This document shows positions 25,201 through 35,983 of a DNA stretch of 64,000 bases, one piece after another (position 1 is the stretch's first letter; each line of letters starts with the position of its first letter). The stretch is taken from assembly GCA_038087015.1 (NCBI GenBank), contig JASBNA010000021.1, positions 434,001-498,000 of the forward strand, given 5' to 3'. The DNA is from Cerrena zonata (lineage: Eukaryota; Basidiomycota; Agaricomycetes; Polyporales; Cerrenaceae). The notes below the pieces were generated by a model. It saw only the letters and a program-made list of their open reading frames with translations. It ran no database searches and had not been told where the DNA came from. Made by a program: the position numbers and the translations under genes.

Positions 25201-26608
25201 AAGTCAAATCCGCTCTCCTGGTTTATCAACAATCGCCGAAAGAAGCTTCTTTCGCGTTTCGCGCGTACCTGAAGGAAATTTTACCGAGACCAAGTGAATA
25301 GAGAAGTTCAAGGAGTAAATGCGAGTCGCGCCGCTCGCTTTGGGTTCGACAAATGTAAAATCTGATCAGCTTAGGACTTGTACGGGGTAAATGTATGGCG
25401 GAAAAGATTGAAAAACATCACATGAACGAGCCATGACTCTCAAGCTTGATGAGCTAGATGGACTAATTAGGGTTTTTAGGTATTTGGGAAAACGGCCGAG
25501 GTGGGATAATTCTGGATAAACATATGTCAATGGAAAGAAGACTGATCGTCGTGTCACATTGCACAATAGTCTATGTTGCATATTATCAAGAAGCACAGTC
25601 AATTTCGAACCGGCGGGAGAAGGGGGATGATCTCTCGTGGTGGAGAGACCACCAGAAGGACATGTGCACGAACAAGGTCGATGTCGACGGTCGATAGAAA
25701 TGGGAAGAGAGCGTCTGAGGAGAAACTGGGGCGGATAAAATTGCAAGAAAGTCGGAGGGTCCGGACATAGGGAACTGTATTTGGAATATGATGCCAAGCT
25801 GTGAGAGAGAATGCGAGCCGATGTAGTTGTGGTAAACGGATTTGGCATCGTGAACTCGTGAGTACACATGGGGGAAGACAGATGCGGAATGAGCGGATTA
25901 TAGATCTGGGGAAGCATGATAGAAGGGAATTGTTGGAGCACCCCAGATGATTGCATCATTTCATTGCTCGTGCATCGCCCAGCCTGTGTCGAGGATAGGA
26001 AGCGATCACGAGTACCTGATACGACGGCGCAGCTGTGAGAGAGTGGATTCCGACTGTGAGAGAGGGTCTGCCTGGAACAGAGGCTGCGTTGTGGAAGGTG
26101 AACTACCCGCGAGTGTCCCAAATAGGGGGAGGCGGGCCAAGGCCACTGTGGCGTCGAGGATGCTTGGGGAGAGAGCCGGCGAGGACGGGGCTGATGAAGC
26201 GGCGGGGGCGGGGGCGGGGAACTATCCGGGGTAAGAAGGCGTAGAAACGGACCCTCGAATACAGACGTCACTGAGGCGCTTAGAGTGGTACGCCGGCAAA
26301 ATGGACAAGTGGAGCAGGATCGGATGTTCTGATGCGAGCGTCTGTGCGTGTTTTGCGAGAATGAGTGCCGTGGGTTGGCCGTACTAACACTGTGGCTGAC
26401 CTGCAGCTGACTCCTCCAACAGCAATAGCCAATATCGCTAGCCACCGGCATGACTTCTCAGAACACCACCCCAGACGCGCCGTATATAATCCCTGCTTTC
26501 CAGAATATCATGTCTTCGTCTCTCACCCCTGGCCTGTGTCTCGTCCTTCGTGTACATTGGCCTTCCTAGACCTTCATCACGCTCGTCGTCCATTTCTAAC
26601 GACCCTCC
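22245..26608. other. Long gene-poor stretch
   Basis: More than 4 kb with no gene I can support. It holds short frames on both strands with random-looking composition (many S, R, H, P), pyrimidine-rich tracts, and G/C-rich sequence at about 26060-26230. The longest is an ATG frame of 361 codons at 25366-26451 on the minus strand, listed separately with low confidence. The last few hundred bases are the promoter and leader of the transporter gene. Regulatory RNA or a decayed element could be present, but I see no direct or inverted terminal repeats. Confidence 0.4.
25366..26451 (-). CDS. Uncertain 361-codon open frame
   Basis: An uninterrupted frame from ATG 26451. Its composition is dominated by Ser, Pro, Arg, His and Leu (for example SSPPPPPPLHQPRPRR), with no hydrophobic core pattern, domain or conserved motif, and no introns in an intron-rich genome. 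It runs into the promoter of the rightward transporter. Length alone is its support. I think it is more likely a chance opening in G/C-rich, pyrimidine-biased DNA than a protein gene. Confidence 0.15.
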   Translation of the reverse strand: MPVASDIGYCCWRSQLQVSHSVSTANPRHSFSQNTHRRSHQNIRSCSTCPFCRRTTLSASVTSVFEGPFLRLLTPDSSPPPPPPLHQPRPRRLSPQASSTPQWPWPASPYLGHSRVVHLPQRSLCSRQTLSHSRNPLSHSCAVVSGTRDRFLSSTQAGRCTSNEMMQSSGVLQQFPSIMLPQIYNPLIPHLSSPMCTHEFTMPNPFTTTTSARILSHSLASYSKYSSLCPDPPTFLQFYPPQFLLRRSLPISIDRRHRPCSCTCPSGGLSTTRDHPPSPAGSKLTVLLDNMQHRLLCNVTRRSVFFPLTYVYPELSHLGRFPKYLKTLISPSSSSSLRVMARSCDVFQSFPPYIYPVQVLS

Positions 26609-28820
26609 ATGTCCGAGGAAAAGATTCACAAAGACTCGGCCTCCTTCGAGTACACAAAGGAGGTCAAGCACATCGATAATGCAGACACAAACATTAATGC
26701 GAGGCTTGCGAACCCCCTCAGCGGGATTCCTCATGACCAACTAATGGCAGATGCTGCCCAGTTTGCAGAAGATCATGGGCTCGGTCACCTCAAGGAGGAG
26801 TTCCAAAAGGGTGCCCTCATCGCCCAGGATCCCCCTGCGTTCGAGTCCCTCACTCAGCTTTCGGAGGAGGACAAAGCAGTCCTCCGTCGCGAAATCACAC
26901 ACCGATGGGATCAGCCCTGGCAATTGTACTATCTTGTAATTCTATGTTCACTAGCCGCAGCCGTCCAGGGTGTAAGTCTCTTATCTCCCCTCCTATCGCT
27001 ACTTGGTCTGACATCATTATCTCTCTAGATGGACGAGTCGGTTATTAATGGCGCAAATATTTTCTTTCCCGACCATTTTGGTATCCCTCAAGACAACGAT
27101 GCTCCAAATGCTAGTCGTAACCAATGGATTCTTGGCTTGGTCAACTCTGCACCATACGTAAGTTTTTCTGTATCGTTGTTATTAGCCGCCTGTCATCTTA
27201 CCATCTATCCCCTCTTTTAAGCTTTGTTGTGGCGTCATTGCTTGTTGGCTGACAGCTCCTCTGAATGCCGTCCTCGGTCGCAGGGGAACTATTTTCGTCA
27301 CTGCTTTCATCTCCTTCGCCACTTGTATCTGGCAAGGTGTTACCAACTCATGGCAGCATCTCTTCGTCGCTCGTCTCGTCCTCGGTTTTGGTATTGGTCC
27401 CAAATCAACAACTGTTCCCGTCTATGCCGCTGAGTGTGCTCCCCCGGTTATCCGAGGCGCTCTCGTTATGATGTGGTATGTCATGTCTCGTGTTTTCGTG
27501 CCCCAAAATCGAATCGTCTCAAATCCTTGCTACCCAAAGGCAAATGTGGACCGCTTTCGGAATCATGCTTGGAAACGTCATGGATCTGGCATTCTTCCAT
27601 GTCCCAGACAAGCACGGTATCACGGGTCTTAACTGGCGTCTCATGTTGGGCTCTGTATGTCCTTCTTCTAGTATATCGGATTTATGGTAACTTACGTCCG
27701 TTACAGGCCGGTGTCCCTGCTCTGTTCATTATGGCTCAAGTGTTCTTATGCCCTGAGTCTCCACGTTGGTTGATTTCCAAGGGCCGATACGACAAAGCTT
27801 ACGATTCGCTCCGTATCCTTCGTCACAGTCCTCTCCAGGCAGCTCGTGACTTGTATTGTGTGTATTCTCTTTCATCTAGTTTGTTCATGGGATCTTATTT
27901 GGTAACGTTCAGATATTCACGTCTTGCTCGAGGCCGAGAAGGGAATCAGCACTGGCCGAAACCGTATAGTCGAGCTTTTCACTGTACCCCGAAACCGTCG
28001 CGCCCTCCAAGCTTCCACCATCGTCATGTTCATGCAACAATTCTGCGGTGTCAATGCCATTGCTTACTACTCTACCAACATCTTCACACAGAGCGGTTTC
28101 ACTCAAGTTAATGCCCTCCTTGCTTCGTGGGGCTTTGGTATGGTCAACTGGCTTTTCGCGTTCCCTGCGGTATACACCATTGATACTTTCGGTCGCCGTA
28201 ACTTGCTGTTGACGACGTTCCCGTTGATGTCGATATTCTTGTTGATGTCTGGATTCGCATTCTGGATTCCTGAAGGCACTGGTCGACTGGCGGTGGTTGC
28301 GTTGGGTATCTATCTTTTCGGTGTTGCTTATTCGCCGGGAGAAGGTCCTGTACCGTTCACGTACTCTGCGGAAGCTTATCCGCTTTACGTTCGTGACGTC
28401 GGTATGTCATGGTCGACTTCCGTGCTTTGGTTCTTGTAAGTCGTTATTCATGTCATCTTTATTTAATCCCTTCGTGCTCACCACCCTCTTCTATTCATTA
28501 GCAATGCTGTCGTAGCTATCACTTTCCCACGTCTAGTAGGAGCATTCAAGCCGCAAGGTGCCTTTGGATGGTACGCAGCATGGAACATCGTAGGGTTCAC
28601 CCTCATCCTACTATTCGTACCGGAAACCAAAGCGCTCTCGCTAGAAGAGTTGGACCAAGTCTTCTCGGTACCGACACACATTCATGCGGCTTATCAACTG
28701 AAAGCTCTTCCGCGTAACATCAAGAAGCATATCTTCAGGATGCAAGTGGAGGATATGCCGCCATTGTATGAGCATGAAGGTGCGAAGACGTATGCCCCTG
28801 GAGGTGCTGGGCATGCGTGA
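26609..28820 (+). CDS. Major facilitator sugar/polyol transporter
   Basis: A twelve-helix proton-linked importer of the sugar porter family, expected in the plasma membrane. ATG 26609 opens a long cytosolic N-terminus (ANPLSGIPHDQLMADAAQFA) ending in RREITHRWDQPWQLYYLVIL. The first helix is followed by DESVINGANIFFP. The signature motifs are LGRRGTIFVTAF, then VARLVLGFGIGPKSTTVPVY, PESPRWLISKGRYDKA, QQFCGVNAIAYYS, DTFGRRNLLL, SPGEGPVPFTYSAEAYPLY and VPETKALSLEELDQVF. Six short introns splice in frame (for example 26972-27028 and about 27478-27541). The acidic/amphipathic N-terminus resembles myo-inositol/quinate-type and other polyol carriers more than yeast hexose carriers. The substrate is undetermined. 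No damage seen. Confidence 0.92.
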
Positions 28821-30502
28821 TCGTCTTGCTTGGATGTCGTCGTCTATCCTTCGTACACAACCCTCCCGTAATCGATCCCCCCTTTCTTATTTTTTTTTCT
28901 TTCATGATGTTACGAAATTTAGAATAATTCTCGGAAGGGAGAGTTGTTCCTCATGTTTCTGCTGACGACCTTTTGCGACCATATATCGATACGACACCTA
29001 CCTATCCCTCTACCCATCACTTGCTTGGACGGAGATGTAGCATCATCCTCGTAGTACTATACTACTATATTTGTTGCTGTATCCTCTCCTCATCTCGTCT
29101 CATTCCCCACTTCGTCTTTGACGAACCACGAGCTCCCATCTGTTTACTTGACGATTTTCTCACTCTTTGTTACTAGTCTTGTTCGAGTAGTGTATTAATA
29201 TATGATTCCTGCAGTTTTGATCCTTTCTATATGTTGGTGTATGTTGTGTTCTGGATGACAAGGGACGTGTCTAGTGGGATAATCGTGTTGAGCTGTTTGG
29301 TGAGCTGCGCGTAGTGGGCAAGTAGGGTTCATGGGGTTAAATGCACTACGTCGCAGTAAATATATAACCAGTTAGAAAAACTCACTGATGAGAAAAAGGA
29401 TGTAATAATGCTTAGAACATCTAGCTAGAATTACATACGGGATGGTATTTCTCTTTGAAAAGCAAAGTGTACCTTTCTTTGTTGAGAATTTGGTGCACGA
29501 CAAAAAAGCACCCTATCATCGAGGAATTGAGTCGGCCCAGGTTCGAACTGAGTGAGTGAGTGAGTGTATAATTTAGGCACACAAGCAATCTAAACGCTCG
29601 TGCCTCGACGTTCTAATGACTACATGTATGACTACGATAGCTACTTAGATGGGCATAGACAGTACTACCAACAACCAATTCCAATTGAACCAATAATCCT
29701 TTTTAATCCATCCCATCAGACATCATCACTCGTCCTGCTACACAGACGAAAACCCGTAGGAAAAATTGTCTGGCTAGCACATCGAATATAAATGACTCTG
29801 TTGTACATATATGCCAAAGTCGCGTTAAAAACTCTCAAGCAATCAAAACCCAGTGGGAAAAATGTTGCAAGTCGGAGAAAAGCATAACTTGGATGTACCT
29901 ATGGTCCCTGCGGTATCATGGTCGTTTCAGTGACCGATGATAGGCTGGATCAGATTGGCATTAGTGTCAGTATACACTGTATACCGTCCTGTAACATACC
30001 GCAATTCGGTTTCTTAAGCATGCCAGTAAGCGTCTAGCTCTGCATATTGCTCTGCGGTCTGTATCTCCAATAGTGGAGTAAGCTCAAGGATGTCAAAAAC
30101 ATCTGCCACAAAGCCCGCAACATGTCCCAGTGTCTCCTTACAGGTAAGAGCCTGTATCAACAGAGCCAGATGATGGTCATGGTGGGGTGTTTGCTAGGAC
30201 CTCGCGTCAGACAGATACGACAACCAGCTACGCTACCGACCCAGCATCGGTGAGAGGAAGAAGCTTGTACCCATATTTTGAAAGTTGCGAGTGATCACAG
30301 TCGGACTCGGAAGTCAGGATTTGGAGAAGGACACCTTCGACACGCCTGCGAGTCATCTATCGCCTAGTGTTAGTATGCAGTATCAATTCACGTATCAAGA
30401 GGGCCTTTGAAGTGAGTAGAAGAAGGGACGACATAGTACATTAATTGGTTCAAAGTCAAATGATTACTTTCATTGTATGTTCCTGCGTTACATGTACGTC
30501 AG
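28821..30502. other. Intergenic region, 1.7 kb
   Basis: 3' flanks of the transporter and of the leftward F-box gene. A T-rich tract (about 28890-28905) and a short TGAG repeat (29549-29565) are visible. No convincing gene. Confidence 0.4.
29549..29565. repeat. TGAG tetranucleotide repeat
   Basis: Four consecutive TGAG units. A minor simple-sequence tract with no known role. Confidence 0.8.
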
Positions 30503-32302
30503 TTAATCCTCCTCATCGTCCTCTGAGGAAGTCTCTTCAGAGTCAGTGCTATGCGAATTTTCGCTTCCCTCTCCCTCTTCTTCCTCATCATCATCATCGT
30601 CGTCGTATTCGTCCTCCTCCTCCCCCACGACATGACCATCGCCATCCCACTCGATCGTCACGCCATTATGCTGGATATCATCAATATCAAGTTCACTTAT
30701 ATTTACACACCTCTCTATCACCATCTTCCTTATCGGACACCCAGCCTTCTTCCTGTTCTCGATCGCAATGGCGAGATGCAACGAGAAGTTGTCCAAGTGT
30801 CCGTCGTACCCATCAGACAGACTACGCCACGTCACATCCGTAAAGTAAATGGTTTCCAACTCGGGTACAAATTCGGTGGCGTCCCACAGCAGGGGTATCA
30901 CCTTGTGAGCGATGTTGCCTTTTAGACCAAGGTCCTTCAGACGGCGACAGGCGCGGAAAAGCTGTTTCCATTCCATACGAATATCGTCTTGGTGAAAGTC
31001 AAGATCTGCAAGGTAAAGGGTCTCTAGAGGTTGTAGAGACTCGGAGAGCGTATGGGGAAATTGTTTCCATAATATGTGTTGTGTCTGCAAGTTGTTGGGT
31101 AACCATATACCATAGGGAGGATTCGGCGTTTTCGTATCGATGCTTCCGGGTTTCATAGTGTCTTTCCATAGTCCGACAACAAGCCTATTGGCGACACTGC
31201 ACAACGCCAAAGTGCGAAACGTGAAAGGACGGAAGGTGAGGAATATCGTAACGACATTACGCGCTGATGTGCCGTGAAGGGCCATGAGCTGGATATGTGT
31301 AGCGAGAGGAACTTCTAAACGTTCGAGGAATGTAAAGTAGTCCTGGTAAATTGCACCTTGTGCTTTCATTGCTGTGATGGTAAACGGATGCGGCGGTCGA
31401 ATCACCAAGTGACGGAGGTTTGACAATATCAGTTTCTCCAGCGGCAGAGATGGCGGGGTGTCCCCATTGCGAAAAGACACGCCTCGTACTTCCAATGACT
31501 CGAGATGAGGCATATTTGATAGACATTGGGTGAAAGTGATGGGGTCGATGCGTTGGATATAATCTGCTTGGAGTGTTAAGTGCTTCAAAGTTGGGCTCAA
31601 CAATTGTGACGGCAGGTTTGTGATACAGTTAATCAATTCCAAGTTTTCAATCCTAGGGAACTCAGCTGTATTGAAGGGGTCTGGAAGAGTAGTTGGGGAG
31701 TGATGCCTTTTGATCCGGATCGACGTGAGTGCCGAAGTAATCGAAGAAGGTATGGTTACATCGCTGCCTAGAGACCCAAAAGGAAGAGACCAATTGATTG
31801 ACTGTACGCAATTAATGTTCAAGTCGGAGCTCATGTCATTGAGGAGAAGGACTTGGTCAGGGCCCCACCGACCCTGAGTCATCACGAGACACAACGGCGA
31901 TCCTTTTGCAAGGGGTAGGGAGAGGTATCTCGCAAACTCTGGATAGTCCAAATCGATCTGTGTCCATAGCTTGGGTGTCTGGAATGCGACCTGACGCCAA
32001 TGATAACAGGTTCCCGTAAGAAAGATCCATCTCAATGGCATAGCAATACGATTGCAGTATTGCTCGTCATCACGTTTCGCTGCTATATTCCACTCTCCAA
32101 TCTGGCAGAAAGTGAATATTTCCACAAGCAACTCTAAGGGCAGGCGATTGATGTGGATAAGTGAATTCGACCGGCGTCGAAGCTCGATTATAGCTTGTAA
32201 GTATCGATGATTATCGTTCCCAAACATTTGTTGGACTTGGTGATCCGTCTCGGAGAGGTTGCAATGTTCGCATGGCAGTCTGTAATGAAACATAATAATC
32301 AT
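30503..32302 (-). CDS. F-box protein of the 'INRLP.ELL' family, acidic tail (paralogue 1)
   Basis: A single-exon gene of 599 residues. After a short Cys-containing head (CEHCNLSETDHQVQQMF) comes an amphipathic helix HRYLQAIIELRRRSNSLIHI leading into the F-box NRLPLELLVEIFTFCQ (about residues 50-66). LTGTCYHWRQVAFQTPKLWT then follows. The middle holds leucine-patterned repeats (LSNMPHLESLEVRGVSF). The C-terminus is strikingly acidic (EEEDEYDDDDDDEEEEGEG then SEDDEED). It probably acts as an SCF adaptor; the ligand is unknown. It is paralogous to the genes at 34259 and 36429 but lies on the opposite strand, and only this copy has a long acidic tail. Confidence 0.85.
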   Translation of the reverse strand: MIIMFHYRLPCEHCNLSETDHQVQQMFGNDNHRYLQAIIELRRRSNSLIHINRLPLELLVEIFTFCQIGEWNIAAKRDDEQYCNRIAMPLRWIFLTGTCYHWRQVAFQTPKLWTQIDLDYPEFARYLSLPLAKGSPLCLVMTQGRWGPDQVLLLNDMSSDLNINCVQSINWSLPFGSLGSDVTIPSSITSALTSIRIKRHHSPTTLPDPFNTAEFPRIENLELINCITNLPSQLLSPTLKHLTLQADYIQRIDPITFTQCLSNMPHLESLEVRGVSFRNGDTPPSLPLEKLILSNLRHLVIRPPHPFTITAMKAQGAIYQDYFTFLERLEVPLATHIQLMALHGTSARNVVTIFLTFRPFTFRTLALCSVANRLVVGLWKDTMKPGSIDTKTPNPPYGIWLPNNLQTQHILWKQFPHTLSESLQPLETLYLADLDFHQDDIRMEWKQLFRACRRLKDLGLKGNIAHKVIPLLWDATEFVPELETIYFTDVTWRSLSDGYDGHLDNFSLHLAIAIENRKKAGCPIRKMVIERCVNISELDIDDIQHNGVTIEWDGDGHVVGEEEDEYDDDDDDEEEEGEGSENSHSTDSEETSSEDDEED

Positions 32303-32834
32303 TGTTGGTATGACGGATGACTCAGGGCTACCATTGACACACCTATGAAGCGTGTTGTTCAGCGTAATTAAAACTACCCCAAATTGAGAAGTTGTCGTTA
32401 TACGATCTATAGGTGTGATACAACAATACTCTACAGGTGAATGACCGTAGTTCGAGACTCGGAGTTATATTGCAGATTTAGGCATCAAGTTAGAGGATTG
32501 GCGTTCCTCATCGATCATAGTAAGAGTCGAAAGGGATCACGAACGCTAAGATATCGACCATAGCCGGTACCGCCTAGTGATACTCATACCACGTAAGAGG
32601 TGAGAGAGATTGACAGACCAATTGATAGCATAGTGAGCCCGATTTGATAAACATAAAGTAGAAAACGAGACATAGAAGTACTGTAAACGACTCGGAAAGG
32701 CGTCAAATACGCAACGCCCATTATTCCGTCTGAATCTCCTTCTAATTACGGAGTCATATACACTGTTGGTATGCTCTTTTGCCCCCGTTCATCAACACAC
32801 CGTCATGGTCATCAACAGAATCTGGCGTACTCTT
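32303..32834. other. Region between F-box paralogue 1 and the TDP2-like gene
   Basis: It holds the 5' flank of the F-box gene and the former 5' coding end of the TDP2-like gene. ATG 32805 opens MVINRIWRTLSAFNPSTRRW, which runs into the duplication described for 32835-32914 and then out of frame. Confidence 0.5.
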
Positions 32835-32914
32835 TCTGCCTTCAACCCCTCCACCCGAAGGTGGGTACCCATGCTCTGCCTTCAACCCCTCCACCCGAAG
32901 GTGGGTACCCATGC
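32835..32914 (+). repeat. Perfect tandem duplication of 40 bp
   Basis: Two identical 40-bp units, 32835-32874 and 32875-32914, each starting TCTGCCTTCAACCCCTCCAC. Because 40 is not a multiple of three, the duplication puts ATG 32805 out of frame with the catalytic domain. Removing one unit would restore that frame. Confidence 0.9.
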
Positions 32915-33810
32915 CTGTGGGGGACGCGCGGAGCCAAGTGATACAGAGGCTTTCTCTTACATCACGGAACACCGACACCTTTTGGACGCAGAGGCTTTCT
33001 CTCATATCATGGAATATTGATGCCTTTTCCTCGCGGCCTGTCTCACGTGCCAAACGGATCCTTGACCATATCCTCGAGGGACCGAAATCCCCTGATATCA
33101 TCTTTCTCCGAGAAGTCACATCTGACGTCCGAGCCTCTCTCTTGGGAGATGCGAGAGTACATGCTGCCTTCCTGGTAACTGATGCCGAGGACCAAACGTC
33201 GTTTGAGGATGTGCCCTTTGCGACTATGACGTTGCTGTCCAACGCACGATTTGCCAACGACCTGGATTCGCGAAAGGAAAGTGAAGGGATCGAAAGGTTT
33301 ATGCTCGGGTGCGTCTCCCGCGTGTCCCTCCCAAGCAAGTACAGGAGGGATGCACTTTGTGTGGACATCATCACCCCAACCGCGCCGAGCACAGTCTTCC
33401 GTCTTATCAACGTGCACCTCGACTCGCTCTGGCATACGCAACGTTACCGCGCCCAACAGATGGAGATACTGGCCAATGTCCTGCGTGAGCCTGGGTGCAA
33501 TGGCGGGATCATTGCGGGCGACTTCAATGCCATCAGCCCCGAGGATGATGGGCTTGTCGACAAGAATGAACTGGTAGATGCGTGGGTCGCATTGCACGGG
33601 AGATCTGATGGAGCTACCTGGGGTGTCGGCGTAGAACGACGGGGTGGACTGGGGCTGGGCAGGCTGGACAAGGTTGCAACGTCAGGCTTAAAGGCTGAGG
33701 AAATAGAAGTCCTTCGTCCTGGTCCTATTGAGGTGCCCAGGCCAGGAGAGAAACCTGTCGAGATCCCTTGGAGCGACCATTGCGGCTTGAGATGTACCTT
33801 TGCCGTCTGA
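32911..33810 (+). CDS. TDP2-like endonuclease/exonuclease/phosphatase-fold protein
   Basis: A metal-dependent phosphodiesterase of the EEP fold. The motif set fits tyrosyl-DNA phosphodiesterase 2 relatives: SWNIDAF with the metal-site Asn, then DIIFLREV with Glu, INVHLDS, GGIIAGDFNAI with Asp and Asn, LDKV, and WSDHCGL with the catalytic Asp-His. Mammalian TDP2 removes topoisomerase II adducts from DNA 5' ends; the same role here is inference. The start used is the first in-frame ATG, at 32911 (MPVGDARSQVIQRLSL), giving 299 residues. A longer ancestral N-terminus from ATG 32805 is now frame-shifted by a 40-bp duplication. A 45-bp duplication repeats the first motif strand. The catalytic part has no stop. 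Expression of the shortened protein is uncertain. Confidence 0.75.
   Translation: MPVGDARSQVIQRLSLTSRNTDTFWTQRLSLISWNIDAFSSRPVSRAKRILDHILEGPKSPDIIFLREVTSDVRASLLGDARVHAAFLVTDAEDQTSFEDVPFATMTLLSNARFANDLDSRKESEGIERFMLGCVSRVSLPSKYRRDALCVDIITPTAPSTVFRLINVHLDSLWHTQRYRAQQMEILANVLREPGCNGGIIAGDFNAISPEDDGLVDKNELVDAWVALHGRSDGATWGVGVERRGGLGLGRLDKVATSGLKAEEIEVLRPGPIEVPRPGEKPVEIPWSDHCGLRCTFAV
32944..33033 (+). repeat. Imperfect in-frame 45-bp duplication over catalytic motif I
   Basis: Units 32944-32988 and 32989-33033 encode QRLSLTSRNTDTFWT and QRLSLISWNIDAFSS. The downstream copy keeps the motif SWNID. The upstream copy has lost the Trp, which fits it being the free, redundant copy. Confidence 0.85.
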
Positions 33811-34258
33811 GTATTGAGTATTGAATATTGAATGGAAATGTGAGCTATAAATCGGCGTCCATAGTAGTTTTACTTAGGCAGAAGTTCAGTAGAAATTTGG
33901 TAGAAAAACTTGCTTCTGCATTCTGTCCCGGTTCAGCCTGCCAAGATGTTGTCACAGTCACGGTAACATGTCTCGGAATTTGATATTTGGGAGCATGATC
34001 GCGTGTTGAGCTAGGGTTCCGAGGTTTGCTTCAAGTTTCGACTGCTTCGACCGCTTCCACGATTTTGTCGATACTCTCACTCAATACACGTTTCTATTGT
34101 GAATGTGATTATTGGAGAGGTTGGCTGAACCTCTACAATAAAGTCACGGTCACTTACTCAAGCCGCTTTCCGGTCGTACACTACCGTTGACTCGGTAAGA
34201 TGACCACTCTATTGTATCTGTTGCAACGACACTAATAATATAAGTGTTATAGATTATT
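33811..34258. other. Intergenic region
   Basis: 3' flank of the TDP2-like gene and 5' flank of F-box paralogue 2. No gene seen. Confidence 0.4.
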
Positions 34259-35983
34259 ATGTCCTCGATTCACATTGCCGAGGCTGATGAGGAAGCCCAA
34301 AGGAAAATAGAAAACGATATCGACCATTACCTGCAAATTGTGATTGATCTTCGACGTCGTCGCAATTCATTCATTCGCATCAACCGCTTACCCCCTGAAC
34401 TACTATCGGAAATATTCAGTTTCTGTCAAGATGGTTCTTGGGATACAGAGTGGAAGCCTTCTTATACATACCAGCTTATGCGAGTCGCACACGCACTGAA
34501 ATGGACGTATGTTACTGCTGTTTGCCACCATTGGCGTCAGGTCGCAGTAACAACACCTAGTTTATGGGCACATATCAACTTGGATTTTCCGAGATTCTCA
34601 AGGAATCTCTCTCTGGTTCTCGCCAAACAGTCGCCGCTGTATCTCATAGCCAGGAAACCATGGGGTACCGAGCAAACCGCTATATTCAACGATGTCGTCT
34701 CCTGCATGGATCGTGTACACACCATCGACTGGCGACTCATTAATTTTCCTATCTCTAGCTATGATGCTGTGAACCCTATTCCATCCATCATCTCACCGCT
34801 CCGATCCATTTGCATGACAAGCACGTACTATGCGTCAGCCATATCCAAGTTCGAGAAGTGTGCCTTCCCATTGCTTCAGCGAGTAGAACTGGTCAATTGT
34901 TTCAGCAATCTGCCAATTTACTTGCTAGGACCCACCTTGACGCATCTAATTCTTCAAACGGACACCACCCAAACCATTAATTTGACTACATTCACCAACA
35001 GTTTGTCCCGTATGATGCGATTGGAGGTATTGCGGTTGGAGGGGATGGCCTTTGACAAAATCGGAAGTGAACATGTCATGGCACAAAAATTGCCATTGCC
35101 AAGCCTCTGTCAACTGGTCATCAACCCCCCTTGCGAGTCCCATCAAGACTATTTATCTTTCCTCGAAATATTGGAGTTTCCTACCCATGCGCACCTTAAC
35201 CTCAAATTTATGAACACTACATCGGAAACAGACGTCCCCGCTCTCCTCTGTGTCGTCTCAAAACTCTTCTCTCATGTGACATTTCGTAGTCTGGCGTTGT
35301 ACAATAGTGACGGCGCCTTTGTTATTGGGTTCTGGGAGGACATCGTCAGTCCTGATACCTTTGACATGATGGAACTAGATCCTTCTTATGCCATGTGGCT
35401 TCCCACTTTCTTCGAGGCCCCTCACAGTATCATATGGGAACAGTTCCTGCATGTCCTCAACTTACACCGGGTTCAAATTATCCACTTCAGACTTCTGAGT
35501 TTATGGGGTAACACCCAGGAGCACTGGATCCGGAAACACCTCCTCCGTACCACCGAGTACGTGACAAACCTCAGTCTGATGGGCGATCTTGCCGATCCGG
35601 TGATTAAGTTTCTGCAGGAGACGGAATCACATGTAACGGACACGGGCGAAGCTGTCTCTCGACACACCGTACCCAGGCTGAAAGTCATTCACTTCATAGA
35701 TGTGGTATGGCGTTATCTTCCAGAGGCGGTGATTCGTAAGGAGTCTGGTTTTATGGAGAACCTCTCTATCTTGTTGTCCAAGAGAGCAGAGGCCATGATC
35801 CAAATAGAGGAGGTGGAGATCAAGAAGTGTAGAAATGTGGATAGGGATGTAGTCGAGGGTCTCCAGGAGGTGGTGGCAGTCAAATGGGATGGCTATGTCA
35901 GAAAAGGATCTGAGAGTGATGACAGTTCCTCCTGTCTTTCTGTTTCCCTTTATCACAATGCTGCCTATGTCGATTCAGACTGA
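34259..35983 (+). CDS. F-box protein of the 'INRLP.ELL' family (paralogue 2)
   Basis: A single-exon gene, 574 residues. The leading helix DIDHYLQIVIDLRRRRNSFI precedes the F-box RINRLPPELLSEIFSFCQ (about residues 40-57), then WTYVTAVCHHWRQVAVTTPS. Leucine-patterned segments include FTNSLSRMMRLEVLRLEGMA. The tail is VAVKWDGYVRKGSESDDSSS, with only a weak acidic run. It is close to the next gene (36429), same strand, about 445 bp apart, so the pair probably arose by local duplication. Likely an SCF adaptor with unknown ligand. Confidence 0.85.
   Translation: MSSIHIAEADEEAQRKIENDIDHYLQIVIDLRRRRNSFIRINRLPPELLSEIFSFCQDGSWDTEWKPSYTYQLMRVAHALKWTYVTAVCHHWRQVAVTTPSLWAHINLDFPRFSRNLSLVLAKQSPLYLIARKPWGTEQTAIFNDVVSCMDRVHTIDWRLINFPISSYDAVNPIPSIISPLRSICMTSTYYASAISKFEKCAFPLLQRVELVNCFSNLPIYLLGPTLTHLILQTDTTQTINLTTFTNSLSRMMRLEVLRLEGMAFDKIGSEHVMAQKLPLPSLCQLVINPPCESHQDYLSFLEILEFPTHAHLNLKFMNTTSETDVPALLCVVSKLFSHVTFRSLALYNSDGAFVIGFWEDIVSPDTFDMMELDPSYAMWLPTFFEAPHSIIWEQFLHVLNLHRVQIIHFRLLSLWGNTQEHWIRKHLLRTTEYVTNLSLMGDLADPVIKFLQETESHVTDTGEAVSRHTVPRLKVIHFIDVVWRYLPEAVIRKESGFMENLSILLSKRAEAMIQIEEVEIKKCRNVDRDVVEGLQEVVAVKWDGYVRKGSESDDSSSCLSVSLYHNAAYVDSD

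Noticed and set aside
25366..26451. 361-codon minus-strand frame as a confident gene
   Set aside because: No domain, no conserved motif, random-like S/P/R/H composition and overlap with a promoter. Kept only as a low-confidence entry.
29540..29560. GGTTCGAAC as the T-loop of a tRNA
   Set aside because: No matching acceptor, D or anticodon stems can be formed around it.
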